DNA of 64,000 nucleotides from Ruminococcus sp. (GCA_020861185.1 JAJBSV010000016.1:124001-188000); one strand, 5' to 3'. Positions 14,409 to 22,607 are shown, counted from the first letter of the stretch. The notes: generated by a model not told the origin, from the letters alone. Numbers and translations: made by a program.

Positions 14409-15779
14409 ATGGAAGAAAAAGTTCAAACAAACAAGATGGCGACTATGCCCGTCCCGAAGCTTATGCTTTCGATGGGCATACCGATGATTCTGTCGATGAT
14501 GCTTCAGGCACTCTATAACATCGTTGACAGCGCATTCGTCTCGAATATGGCGGAAAGCGGCGAGCAGGCTCTGAACGCTCTGACTCTCGCATTCCCGATG
14601 CAGATGCTCATGGTTGCAATCGGCGTCGGAACCGGCGTCGGTGTAAACGCTCTTGCGGCAAGATGCCTGGGACAGGGCAACAAGGAGAAGGCGAGCGAGG
14701 TTTCTGGCAACGCATTGTTCTTAGGCTGTGTAATCTATGTGGTATTTCTGCTTTTCGGACTGTTCGGCGTTAAGTTCTACATCGGAACTCAGACGGATAA
14801 CCCGGAAATCTACGAAATGGCGGTTTCCTACTTACAGATTTGCTGTACAATGTCAATGGGCATCGTCTTCTATTCGATACTGGAAAAGCTCCTGCAGGCA
14901 ACCGGTAACGCTCTCTATTCGACAATCGCTCAGGTTGCGGGAGCCATCACAAACATCATCATGGACCCTATACTGATTTACGGTCTTCTCGGTCTCCCCG
15001 AGTTCGGAGTCAAGGGTGCCGCATATGCAACCGTAATCGGTCAGCTCGTATCGTTCGCACTGGCACTGATATTCCACCTGAAGGTTAACAAGGACCTCTC
15101 GAAGAGTGTCCGCTATATGAAGCCATCGTGGCAGATTATCAAGGGCATCTACACAATCGGACTTCCCGCAATCATCGCACAGGCGCTCATGTCGCTTATG
15201 ACCTATGCGCTGAACGTAATTCTCGTTCAGATAAGCGAGCAGATGGTAACCGCATATGGTCTCTTCTACAAGATTCAGCAGTTCATCCTCTTTGCGGCGT
15301 TCGGACTTCGTGACGCAATCACGCCTATCGTTTCCTACAGCTACGGCATGAACGACAAGAAGCGTATCAAGGACGGCATCAAATACGGCATGCTCTATAC
15401 GGCTGTAATCATGCTCATCGGAACCCTTATTGTTGAGTTCCTTGCGAATCCGCTTTCGGGCATATTCGGGCTCTCCGGCGAGACCCAACAGCTCTGCATC
15501 GAGGCTATGCGTGTAATCGGCATAAGCTTCATTCTTGCTGGCGCAAACGTCGCTTTTCAGGGAGTGTTCCAGGCACTTAACGGCGGAACGGAATCGTTGG
15601 TCGTTTCCGTTTGCAGACAGCTTATCTTCGTCCTTCCCGTCGCTTGGGGACTGACACAGGTCGTCAAGGCAACCGGACTCAACTGGGTCGTCTGGCTCAC
15701 ATTCCCGTTTGCGGAGCTCGTCACGGTTATAATCGCGTTCTTCCTGATGAGAAGAATCCAGAAGAAGATTCAGTTCTGA
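14409..15779 (+). CDS. MATE-family multidrug exporter
   Basis: Integral membrane protein of 456 residues with twelve hydrophobic segments in two related halves. Family features include PMILSMMLQALYNIVDSAFVS near the start, LTLAFPMQMLMVAIGVGTGVGVNALAAR, and GIFGLSGETQQLCIEAMRVI in the second half. It belongs to the DinF/NorM-like MATE group that exports cationic drugs with Na+ or H+. The ATG at 14409 has TGGAGG 5 nt upstream; a GTG at 14397 is inside the RBS region. A terminator-like leader lies in front of it. Confidence 0.92.
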   Translation: MEEKVQTNKMATMPVPKLMLSMGIPMILSMMLQALYNIVDSAFVSNMAESGEQALNALTLAFPMQMLMVAIGVGTGVGVNALAARCLGQGNKEKASEVSGNALFLGCVIYVVFLLFGLFGVKFYIGTQTDNPEIYEMAVSYLQICCTMSMGIVFYSILEKLLQATGNALYSTIAQVAGAITNIIMDPILIYGLLGLPEFGVKGAAYATVIGQLVSFALALIFHLKVNKDLSKSVRYMKPSWQIIKGIYTIGLPAIIAQALMSLMTYALNVILVQISEQMVTAYGLFYKIQQFILFAAFGLRDAITPIVSYSYGMNDKKRIKDGIKYGMLYTAVIMLIGTLIVEFLANPLSGIFGLSGETQQLCIEAMRVIGISFILAGANVAFQGVFQALNGGTESLVVSVCRQLIFVLPVAWGLTQVVKATGLNWVVWLTFPFAELVTVIIAFFLMRRIQKKIQF

Positions 15780-15791
15780 TAATTATTTCAT

Positions 15792-15827
15792 AAAAATTCC
15801 GTGTGGGTTGTCCTACACGGAATTTTT
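15792..15827 (+). terminator. Terminator after the MATE gene
   Basis: AAAAATTCCGTGT / ACACGGAATTTTT with a 10-nt loop: a 13-bp stem ending in a T-run. Confidence 0.8.
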
Positions 15828-15831
15828 ATCT

Positions 15832-15864
15832 GTCGGATTCGAGTCGGATCCGAGTCGGATTCGA
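15832..15864. repeat. Three tandem 11-nt repeats
   Basis: GTCGGATTCGA, GTCGGATCCGA, GTCGGATTCGA in direct tandem; only one base differs in the middle copy. Found between the MATE terminator and the next promoter. Confidence 0.7.
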
Positions 15865-15905
15865 CGATTTAACGCAAAATAAATCGGGATTTTATGAAAA
15901 ATTAC

Positions 15906-15934
15906 TTGCAACAAGTGAAGATTTCTGGTATGCT
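15906..15934 (+). promoter_or_regulatory. Promoter of the phospholipase-like/MFS unit
   Basis: TTGCAA (15906-15911), 17-nt spacer and TATGCT (15929-15934), 20 nt before the ATG at 15954. Confidence 0.5.
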
Positions 15935-15953
15935 ATAAATTGGTGATATAAAA

Positions 15954-16804
15954 ATGCCTTCTACTTACGCGCATTATGTTTTGGGCAGAGATCTTCTCCG
16001 CCGCTATTCTACTGAGGTCAAGAACGTCCTCAGAAACAATCTTAAAATTTATCAGATAGGGCTTCACGGTTCTATTACAAGCCTCTTGCGAAGAACCCGA
16101 TAAGACAGCTCGGCTCGGACGTGCACGAAAGACCGGCAACTGAGTTTTTCGAAAATGCCGCGGATGTCGCAAATTCCGCTGGAAATGAAGAAGAGAGAAA
16201 CCGCAGACTTTCGTATGCTCTCGGCTTTGTCGGGCACTTCGCACTTGACAGCATGTGCCACGGCTATGTCGAGAGAAAAAAAGAGGTAAGCGGAGTTTCA
16301 CATTCGGAAATCGAAGTGGAATTTGACAGGTGCTTAATGATTAAAGACGGTCTGAACCCCGTCACGCACCATCTCACGGGTCATATCCACCCGACAGACG
16401 AGAACGCTCGGATAGTGTCTTTATTCTATGATTCTGTCTCTGAGAAAGAGGCAAAAACAGCGATTCGTTCGTTTGTAACGTACAATGGTTTACTGGTCGC
16501 GCCGAATGACATGAAGCGACTTCTGATATATTCCGTCCTTGCGGCGTCCGGTAATTATAAGGGTATGCACGGAATGGTCGTCAACAAAAAGCCCAACCCG
16601 AAGTGTGAGGATTCTAACCTCCGTCTGGAAAAGCTTATGGCAAAAGCCGAAGAGCTCTGTCTTAAGCTCAGCGACAATTTCCTGAATTTCGCTGATGGTG
16701 AAGAGAAGCTTCTTTCATGGTTCAATAAGAACTTCGAAAAGGGCGACGACTGGCAATCAATTCCGATTCTAACCGCTATGGAGGAAAGACATTATGAAGT
16801 TTAA
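15954..16804 (+). pseudogene. Zinc-dependent phospholipase C-like protein, frameshifted
   Basis: The reading from ATG 15954 begins MPSTYAHYVLGRDLLRR and reaches QIGLHG, the normal start of the zinc-dependent phospholipase C-like family. It then shifts frame. The family continues GPDILFYYKPL; here FYYKPLAKNPIRQLGSDVHERP follows directly in another frame. The loss of about 13 nt (PDI/L codons and one extra base) fits both the missing residues and the shift. The first frame stops about 27 nt later. The remainder (about 227 residues from a GTG at 16121) keeps HFALDSMCHGY and HHLTGHIHP but lacks the N-terminal zinc ligands. The end overlaps the MFS gene by 11 nt. Either a true pseudogene or a sequence error. 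Confidence 0.75.
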
Positions 16805-18050
16805 AATGACTCCGCAGGAGAAAAAGTGGGTGCTCTATGACGTCGGAAACTCGGCGTTCACGATGCTCGTGGCAACGCTACTGCCGATTTACTTCCACGT
16901 TCTTGCGGCAAACGCCGGAATCTCGGAAACCGACTATCTGGCATACTGGGGCTATACCACATCCGCCGCCACAATCATAGTTGCAATTCTGGGACCGACC
17001 CTCGGCACCGCTTCGGATATCAAGGGCGTAAAGAAGATAATCTTTATGGCTTCTATGCTCATCGGAGCAATCGGGTGCATAGCGCTCGGATTCATCCAGT
17101 CGTGGCTCTGGTTCTTAATCCTGTTCGCAATCGCGAAAATCGCCTATCAGCTGAGCCTCGTTGTCTATGATTCGATGCTCACGGATGTAACAAGCGATGA
17201 ACGCGTGGACGAAATCTCCGCTCAGGGCTATGCTTGGGGCTATATCGGAAGCTGTGCGCCGTTCATCATCTGTATTGCAATCTATGCTTTGCAGTCTATG
17301 GGCATTCTTCCGATAAGCCTGGGAGTAGCGATGGCTATCGACTTTGTAATCACCGCCGTTTGGTGGGTCGCAATGGCAATCCCGCTCGTCAGAAGCTACA
17401 AGCAGATTCACTATGTCGAGAAGACCGACAAGCCCGTCATGTCGAGCCTCAAGCGCCTCGGCGACGTGTTCAGGGAGCTCGGGCATAACAAAAAGGCCCT
17501 CTTCTTCCTTATCGCATTCTTCTTCTATATCGACGGCGTCTACACCATCATCGACATGGCGACTACATACGGCGAATCTCTGGGCTTAAGCAGTATCGGC
17601 TTGGTACTGGCGCTTCTTGTCACCCAGTTCGTTGCGTTCCCTGCGGCGCTCTTCTTCGGCAGACTCTCAAGAAAGGTCGAAGCAGGCAAGCTTCTCATGG
17701 TCTGCATCGTCGCATATTTCTTCATCGTCGTTTACGCTATCTTCTTAAGACAGCTATATCAGTTCTGGATTCTTGCCGTTGCAGTAGGACTTTTCCAAGG
17801 TGCAATCCAGTCGCTCTCACGTTCCTATTTCGCAAAGATTATCCCTCCAGAGAAGTCGGGCGAGTACTTCGGAATCTATGACATCTGCGGCAAGGGCGCT
17901 TCCTTCATCGGAACTACTCTCGTCGCCGTCATCACTCAGCTGACCGACAACTCGAGCATCGGTGTCGGAGGGCTTGCCGTCATGTTCATAATTGGAGCGA
18001 TCTTCTTCATTATCACCGACAGGACTCCCACCACCGAGCAAAAGCAGTAA
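16794..18050 (+). CDS. MFS transporter, UMF1/Atg22-like
   Basis: Membrane protein of 418 residues with about twelve hydrophobic segments. It starts KKWVLYDVGNSAFTMLVATLLPIYF, the hallmark of the UMF1 group (vacuole effluxer Atg22-like), and has GVKKIIFMASMLIGAIGC and LSRSYFAKIIPPEKSGEYFGIYDICGK, also typical. Substrate is unknown; relatives are thought to export amino acids or other small molecules. The start overlaps the phospholipase-like gene by 11 nt with GGAGG in that gene, so translation is coupled to a broken upstream cistron. Confidence 0.9.
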   Translation: MKFKMTPQEKKWVLYDVGNSAFTMLVATLLPIYFHVLAANAGISETDYLAYWGYTTSAATIIVAILGPTLGTASDIKGVKKIIFMASMLIGAIGCIALGFIQSWLWFLILFAIAKIAYQLSLVVYDSMLTDVTSDERVDEISAQGYAWGYIGSCAPFIICIAIYALQSMGILPISLGVAMAIDFVITAVWWVAMAIPLVRSYKQIHYVEKTDKPVMSSLKRLGDVFRELGHNKKALFFLIAFFFYIDGVYTIIDMATTYGESLGLSSIGLVLALLVTQFVAFPAALFFGRLSRKVEAGKLLMVCIVAYFFIVVYAIFLRQLYQFWILAVAVGLFQGAIQSLSRSYFAKIIPPEKSGEYFGIYDICGKGASFIGTTLVAVITQLTDNSSIGVGGLAVMFIIGAIFFIITDRTPTTEQKQ

Positions 18051-18056
18051 TCTGCC

Positions 18057-18410
18057 ATGGGCTTGAAAACCGATTTGCAAACCTTAAAAACCTTTTCCGA
18101 CAACCCCTACGACGCGAAGTACCGTCCGAAAAAAGAGATGATAAAGCTCTACATCCGGCTTCAGGTGTGGCTTCTTCTCCTGTTGGGGTTCTCGGCACAG
18201 GTCTACATAATCGTCACGGGACCGCTGTCAATCTACTGGATAGTGATGTATTGGCGCTCCCGCGAATACTGGAAGGACCTCGGATGGAAGATGAGATATT
18301 ACTATCTCCCGACCATCCCCGTCTTCCTCCTCGGAATGTACCTCTGCATCCAGCAGTACTTCATCACCGGGATAGAGTGGTTTGTGAATAAGTATATGTT
18401 CTATATCTAG
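18057..18410 (+). CDS. Small membrane protein, unknown
   Basis: A 117-residue protein beginning 6 nt after the MFS stop. It has a charged N-terminus (residues 1-33), then two or three hydrophobic segments at about 34-61 and 84-104, and many aromatic residues (YWRSREYWKDLGWKMRYYYLP). I know no family for it. Its position suggests co-transcription with the MFS transporter. A weak RBS (ATCTGCC) and the short gap suggest re-initiation. Confidence 0.7.
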   Translation: MGLKTDLQTLKTFSDNPYDAKYRPKKEMIKLYIRLQVWLLLLLGFSAQVYIIVTGPLSIYWIVMYWRSREYWKDLGWKMRYYYLPTIPVFLLGMYLCIQQYFITGIEWFVNKYMFYI

Positions 18411-18457
18411 TATATAAATATACACATATAAATATGCACATATAAATATGCAAAAAA

Positions 18458-18492
18458 TTCCTCTTGACAAAGAGGAACTGATAGCGTATAAT
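18458..18492 (+). promoter_or_regulatory. Promoter of the antitoxin RNA, embedded in an inverted repeat
   Basis: TTGACA (18464-18469), 17 nt and TATAAT (18487-18492), both perfect. The -35 sits in an 8-bp perfect inverted repeat TTCCTCTT-GACA-AAGAGGAA (18458-18477). Its transcript would begin near 18499 and run towards the 3' end of the small peptide gene on the other strand. Confidence 0.75.
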
Positions 18493-18498
18493 AATGAC

Positions 18499-18605
18499 AT
18501 GAGGAGACGAAACTGTGCTAGCAGTTTAGGTGCAACCTCTAAATAAAAAGTACTTGAAGATTGACCGTAAACCGTCACATTAGGTTGCGGTTAGTTCTTT
18601 TTATT
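18499..18605 (+). ncRNA. Candidate type I antitoxin RNA
   Basis: There is no plausible coding sequence behind the strong promoter at 18464-18492. The RNA would be the exact antisense of the toxin mRNA 3' region and reach the toxin stop codon. GCAACCT (18532-18538) can pair with AGGTTGC (18582-18588) to close the structure, and GGTTAGTTCTTTTTATT follows as a possible terminator. ACCGTCAC within it can also pair with GTGACGGT in the toxin 5' leader. The 3' end is an estimate. Confidence 0.6.
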
Positions 18606-18686
18606 GTTGTTTTGGAAAACTCCAATTACTCCGAAGATAACAACGGCGAGTAGATTAAGGAGTGCAATGACTTCTAAAATCGACAC
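18591..18686 (-). CDS. Small hydrophobic type I toxin peptide (holin-like), 31 residues
   Basis: GTG start at 18686 with GGAGGTGAT (18690-18698) close upstream, an ideal ribosome site. The peptide is a single hydrophobic helix of about 24 residues (VSILEVIALLNLLAVVIFG...) and ends with a polar, basic tail QNNNKKN. Size, one-helix topology and charged C-terminus match the Fst/TxpA/holin-like type I toxins that disturb the membrane. It has its own consensus promoter and a leader of about 50 nt that can pair with the mRNA 3' part. An antisense RNA converges on it. The identity as toxin is inferred from architecture, not from a family match. Confidence 0.7.
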   Translation of the reverse strand: MSILEVIALLNLLAVVIFGVIGVFQNNNKKN

Positions 18687-18743
18687 GTTATCACCTCCCT
18701 CTGAAAAGATAAGAGGTTTACCGTCACTCCTCATGTCGAAAAT

Positions 18744-18772
18744 ATTATATCACAACCAAAAAATCTTGTCAA
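18744..18772 (-). promoter_or_regulatory. Promoter of the small toxin gene
   Basis: On the minus strand TTGACA (18767-18772) and TATAAT (18744-18749) are both perfect, with 17-nt spacing. Transcription would begin near 18737 with GACATGAGGAG, the same sequence that begins the opposing antitoxin RNA. Confidence 0.75.
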
Positions 18773-18773
18773 T

Positions 18774-18806
18774 AAAAACCGCACCTTGTCAACCGGTGCG
18801 GTTTTT
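18774..18806. terminator. Bidirectional terminator between toxin locus and tgt
   Basis: AAACCGCACC / GGTGCGGTTT hairpin with T-runs on both sides. It ends just before the toxin -35 and isolates the locus from tgt. Confidence 0.7.
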
Positions 18807-18817
18807 CATATTTCCTC

Positions 18818-18846
18818 TTGCATTTCTTGGGGAAATCATGTATCAT
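18818..18846 (+). promoter_or_regulatory. tgt-gph promoter
   Basis: TTGCAT (18818-18823), 17 nt and TATCAT (18841-18846), 30 nt upstream of the GTG start of tgt. Confidence 0.55.
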
Positions 18847-18848
18847 AA

Positions 18849-20012
<1,164 letters not shown>

Positions 20013-20014
20013 CC

Positions 20015-20662
20015 ATGAAAACCGTAATATTTGACCTCGATGGGACTCTCGTTGATACGGCAGAAGACCTCGGCGACAGCGTCAGTGCGGCTCTTACGGA
20101 GCTCGGGCTTCCCATACATACGACGGAAGAATACATCTCATATGTCGGCAACGGAACACTTATGCTCGTCAAACGTTCTCTCCCCGAAAGCCTTCGCGAT
20201 GACGAGGAGCTTCTTAATAAGGCTCATGACCTCTTTTGCAACCACTACGCCGAGCATTATCTCGATAAGTCGAGAGTCTATGACGGCATCCCAGAGGTTG
20301 TGAAGACTCTTAATGATTCGGGACTCAGGCTCTATGTCCTGACAAATAAGCCATATCAGTTCGCAAGCAAGATAATCGAAGAGTGCTTCCCAAGTGGCAC
20401 TTTTGATCTCGTCGCCGGAAGCGGACAAGGATTCCCACGCAAGCCCGACCCGAGCTATGAGAACCATCTGATTGAACTCTCGGGTGCAGACAAGTCCGAA
20501 GCCATCCACATCGGCGACTCGGGCACCGACATCGAAACCGCCCACAACGCCGGCATCCCCTGCATCGCTTGTACCTGGGGCTTCAGAAGCCGCGAATCCC
20601 TTGTCGAAGCGGGAGCGGATTTTATAGTGGATAAGCCGGGGGAGATACTGAAAATAGTTTAG
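20015..20662 (+). CDS. gph: HAD phosphatase, phosphoglycolate phosphatase-like
   Basis: HAD-superfamily hydrolase of 215 residues. Motif I is FDLDGTLVDT (Asp7 nucleophile, Asp9 acid). The helical cap is residues 15-85. Motif II is VLTNKP, motif III Lys is in RKPDP, and motif IV is HIGDSGTDIETAHNAG. The cap type and length match Gph/PGPase, which removes phosphate from 2-phosphoglycolate, but related enzymes act on other sugar phosphates. It lies 2 nt after tgt. Confidence 0.85.
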   Translation: MKTVIFDLDGTLVDTAEDLGDSVSAALTELGLPIHTTEEYISYVGNGTLMLVKRSLPESLRDDEELLNKAHDLFCNHYAEHYLDKSRVYDGIPEVVKTLNDSGLRLYVLTNKPYQFASKIIEECFPSGTFDLVAGSGQGFPRKPDPSYENHLIELSGADKSEAIHIGDSGTDIETAHNAGIPCIACTWGFRSRESLVEAGADFIVDKPGEILKIV

Positions 20663-20666
20663 GCAC

Positions 20667-20695
20667 AAAAAGCTCCCTACCACACGGCAGGGAGT
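20667..20695 (-). terminator. Terminator of the RelB/PIN operon
   Basis: On the minus strand ACTCCCTGCC / GGTAGGGAGC with a GTGT loop is followed by TTTTTG, a few nt after the PIN gene stop. It may also act weakly on gph. Confidence 0.7.
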
Positions 20696-20700
20696 TCGCT

Positions 20701-21114
20701 TTAGCTTTGATTCAGAATGTCTAAGAGTTCTCGGGCAGTGACGATAAACGGCTTTGCGGGAAAGTGCCGGATGTTTCCCGTTACGAGGTACGCATCGCTG
20801 TCCTGCTTTTCGAGAACCACCTCGTAAAACGGCAGGTCCTTCATGTCTGGGAGAACTTCACCGGTTGGTGTTGGTACAACCGGTTCGCCGAACTTTTCGA
20901 TGGTGCGAAGCATCAAGCTGATTGCTTCGTTTGAAAAGCCGAATTTCTTTCTTCGGAGAACGTCGTTATATTCGTCAAGAATCTCCTTGCTGAACAGCGG
21001 AATTATCTCGCCCGAGAATAGCTTTCCGACTATCTGAACGGTGGCGGCATCCTCGTGGCTTGAAAGAAGCGCGGATACGAGGACGTTCGTGTCTATCACC
21101 GCATAGCAAATCAT
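20701..21114 (-). CDS. PIN-domain toxin (COG1569-like)
   Basis: Putative RNase toxin of 137 residues. The first acidic residue is in AVIDTNVLVSALLSS (Asp8). Further conserved carboxylates lie in the middle (KEILDEYNDVL) and in the QDSDAYLVTGNIRHFP motif, typical of the PIN family of toxin components. It would cut a cellular RNA when free of its antitoxin. Its start overlaps the RelB-like gene by 4 nt. The partner is RelB/DinJ-like rather than the usual VapB or AbrB type. Confidence 0.87.
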   Translation of the reverse strand: MICYAVIDTNVLVSALLSSHEDAATVQIVGKLFSGEIIPLFSKEILDEYNDVLRRKKFGFSNEAISLMLRTIEKFGEPVVPTPTGEVLPDMKDLPFYEVVLEKQDSDAYLVTGNIRHFPAKPFIVTARELLDILNQS

Positions 21115-21410
21115 CCCGAATCACGCTCGCTTCTTGTAAGTCTGATTTCCTCGTTGATTGCGTCAAGGCTCAGATCCTGAATGCCGTTTTCCTTGGCTTC
21201 GGCGCGAAGCGTTGCAAAGGCTTGCATTCCGCTTTGCCTCGTGATTTCGTCGGAAGCCTGAATCTCAAACGGAATCTTTCTTTCCCTGACGACGGCACGG
21301 GCGAATACGTTGAATGCCGTGGTTGCATTCATCCCGAAATCGGCACACAGGGCGTCAAACTGCTTCTTCAAGCCCTCATCCATTCTTACACTGAAAGTTG
21401 ATAAAGCCAT
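21111..21410 (-). CDS. RelB/DinJ-family antitoxin
   Basis: Ribbon-helix-helix antitoxin of 99 residues. The N-terminus TFSVRMDEGLKKQFDALCADFGMNATTAFNVFARAVV is the RelB/DinJ dimerisation and DNA-binding region. The C-terminal half would wrap the toxin. It is the first gene of a two-gene unit with the PIN toxin and has GGAGGTG upstream of the ATG. Two operator copies lie in its promoter, so it probably autoregulates. Confidence 0.87.
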   Translation of the reverse strand: MALSTFSVRMDEGLKKQFDALCADFGMNATTAFNVFARAVVRERKIPFEIQASDEITRQSGMQAFATLRAEAKENGIQDLSLDAINEEIRLTRSERDSG

Positions 21411-21432
21411 ATCAACACCTCCTTGTACTTAT

Positions 21433-21481
21433 ATTATAACCTGATAGGTGCGATTTGTCAATAGATTTGCACCTGATAGGT
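21433..21481 (-). promoter_or_regulatory. Toxin-antitoxin promoter with twin operators
   Basis: On the minus strand TTGACA (21456-21461) and TATAAT (21433-21438), 17 nt apart. ACCTATCAGGT occurs twice: at 21439-21449, in the spacer against the -10, and at 21471-21481, upstream of the -35. Each copy is itself an ACCT/AGGT dyad, as expected for a ribbon-helix-helix dimer. Confidence 0.75.
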
Positions 21482-21553
21482 TCGGAAATTTGCCGTAGGG
21501 CAAATTTTTAGTTTATTTTTGCGGGTTGTTAGTTACAAATCACAAATCCCCTC

Positions 21554-21582
21554 TTGATTTCGTTCAAAAAATGTGCTATAAT
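21554..21582 (+). promoter_or_regulatory. Promoter of the phosphoribosyltransferase-like gene
   Basis: TTGATT (21554-21559), 17 nt and TATAAT (21577-21582), with GGAGG before the ATG at 21625. Confidence 0.6.
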
Positions 21583-21624
21583 TACCATTACAACGAAACC
21601 ATCTTTGTATAGGAGGATAAAATT

Positions 21625-22254
21625 ATGGAAGGCAGAGCTATTACCATTGAATCAAGAAAGAATCGTAAGATTAAAATCAGCATAATTCCCGGGCATTTTG
21701 CCACCAACCACTCGCACATCAACTACTACATCGACATGACGAAAATCAAGACCAGTCACAAGATGGCTAAGGATGCCGCCGCTCAGATTGCCGCAACCTA
21801 TTCTTCGACTCCGATTGACACCATCATCTGCATGGAAGGAACCGAAATGCTCGGCGCATTTCTGGCAGAGAGCCTTTCCTCGGGCGGGATCAATCAGGGC
21901 GAGGATGTTTGTGTCATCACCCCCGAGCTCAACTCTAACAACCAGATGATTTTCCGCGACAATATTCAGAAGCAAATCTGGGGCAAGAGAGTCCTTCTTC
22001 TCATCTCGTCCGTCTCGACCGGTAAGACCATCAACCGTGCAATCGAGTGCCTTAACTACTATAACGGCGAGCTCGTCGCAATTTCCTCAATCTTCTCGGC
22101 AATTTCCGAGTCTAACGGAATCCCTGTTCACAGCGTCTTCACTCCCGACGACATCAACGGCTACCAGACATTCGTTCAGCGCGAGTGCCCGATGTGTCAG
22201 GCGGGGCAGAAGGTCGACGCCATCGTCAACAGCTTCGGCTATTCAAAAATCTGA
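21625..22254 (+). CDS. Phosphoribosyltransferase-fold protein lacking the PRPP Asp pair
   Basis: A 209-residue protein with the type I phosphoribosyltransferase fold, nearest in look to orotate or xanthine transferases. TIICMEGTEMLGAFLA resembles the first loop. The PRPP-binding stretch reads VLLLISSVSTGKTI (residues 123-136), with Ser128-Ser129 where active enzymes have two acidic residues. A CPMC pair lies near the C-terminus (QRECPMCQAGQKVDAIV), as in some Clostridial homologues. It may therefore be a binding or regulatory protein rather than an enzyme. It has its own promoter and terminator and forms a single-gene unit. Confidence 0.75.
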   Translation: MEGRAITIESRKNRKIKISIIPGHFATNHSHINYYIDMTKIKTSHKMAKDAAAQIAATYSSTPIDTIICMEGTEMLGAFLAESLSSGGINQGEDVCVITPELNSNNQMIFRDNIQKQIWGKRVLLLISSVSTGKTINRAIECLNYYNGELVAISSIFSAISESNGIPVHSVFTPDDINGYQTFVQRECPMCQAGQKVDAIVNSFGYSKI

Positions 22255-22261
22255 TTTTCAC

Positions 22262-22297
22262 AAAAAGAGGGCGGTTTTGCGTCGCCCTCTTTTTTAT
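22262..22297 (+). terminator. Terminator of the phosphoribosyltransferase-like gene
   Basis: AAAAAGAGGGCG / CGCCCTCTTTTTT, 12-bp stem with a 9-nt loop and a T-run. Confidence 0.85.
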
Positions 22298-22322
22298 TTT
22301 GCAAAATTTTGTGAAAAAACAG

Positions 22323-22351
22323 TTGAAATCGGTTTTGCGACGTGTTATAAT
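22323..22351 (+). promoter_or_regulatory. pheST promoter
   Basis: TTGAAA (22323-22328), 17 nt and TATAAT (22346-22351) upstream of the T-box leader. Confidence 0.65.
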
Positions 22352-22361
22352 AACCTTGTAT

Positions 22362-22607
22362 ATGAAACGCTGTGACGAAGAGAGTAGAGGGCAGGGTGCT
22401 TTAAAGAGAGTCCCGCACGGCTTTGAGCCGTTGCTGAGAGCGGGGTAATCCATCTCCCATCGAAGTTCACTTCCGAGCGGTTTTGCTGAAATCGTGTTCG
22501 ACTGTAGGCGAAAACGGTTACGCCACGTTAAGGCGTTAAGGAGTGTCGGCTCCCGAAAATGGGTGGTTGCAGGCTTGGCTTGTCCCGTTTGGGATGAGCT
22601 GTTTTTA
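22362..22607 (+). promoter_or_regulatory. T-box riboswitch, tRNA(Phe)-specific
   Basis: The leader senses uncharged tRNA(Phe) and controls pheST by attenuation. The AGTA of Stem I is at 22383-22386. The specifier TTC (Phe) is at 22466-22468, followed by A. Stem III with GTAGGC and GTTAAG follows. The T-box core GGGTGGT at 22561-22567 contains TGGT, which pairs with the ACCA end expected of tRNA(Phe). The bases after TGGT (TGCAGG) differ from the usual ACCGCG. A terminator stem GCTTGTCCC/GGGATGAGC with T-run lies at 22578-22606. There is no coding gene from 22255 to 22649. Confidence 0.85.

Noticed and set aside
16121-16804. Intact short gene from GTG 16121
   Set aside because: The upstream 39 codons match the family N-terminus in another frame, so this is the downstream part of a broken gene.
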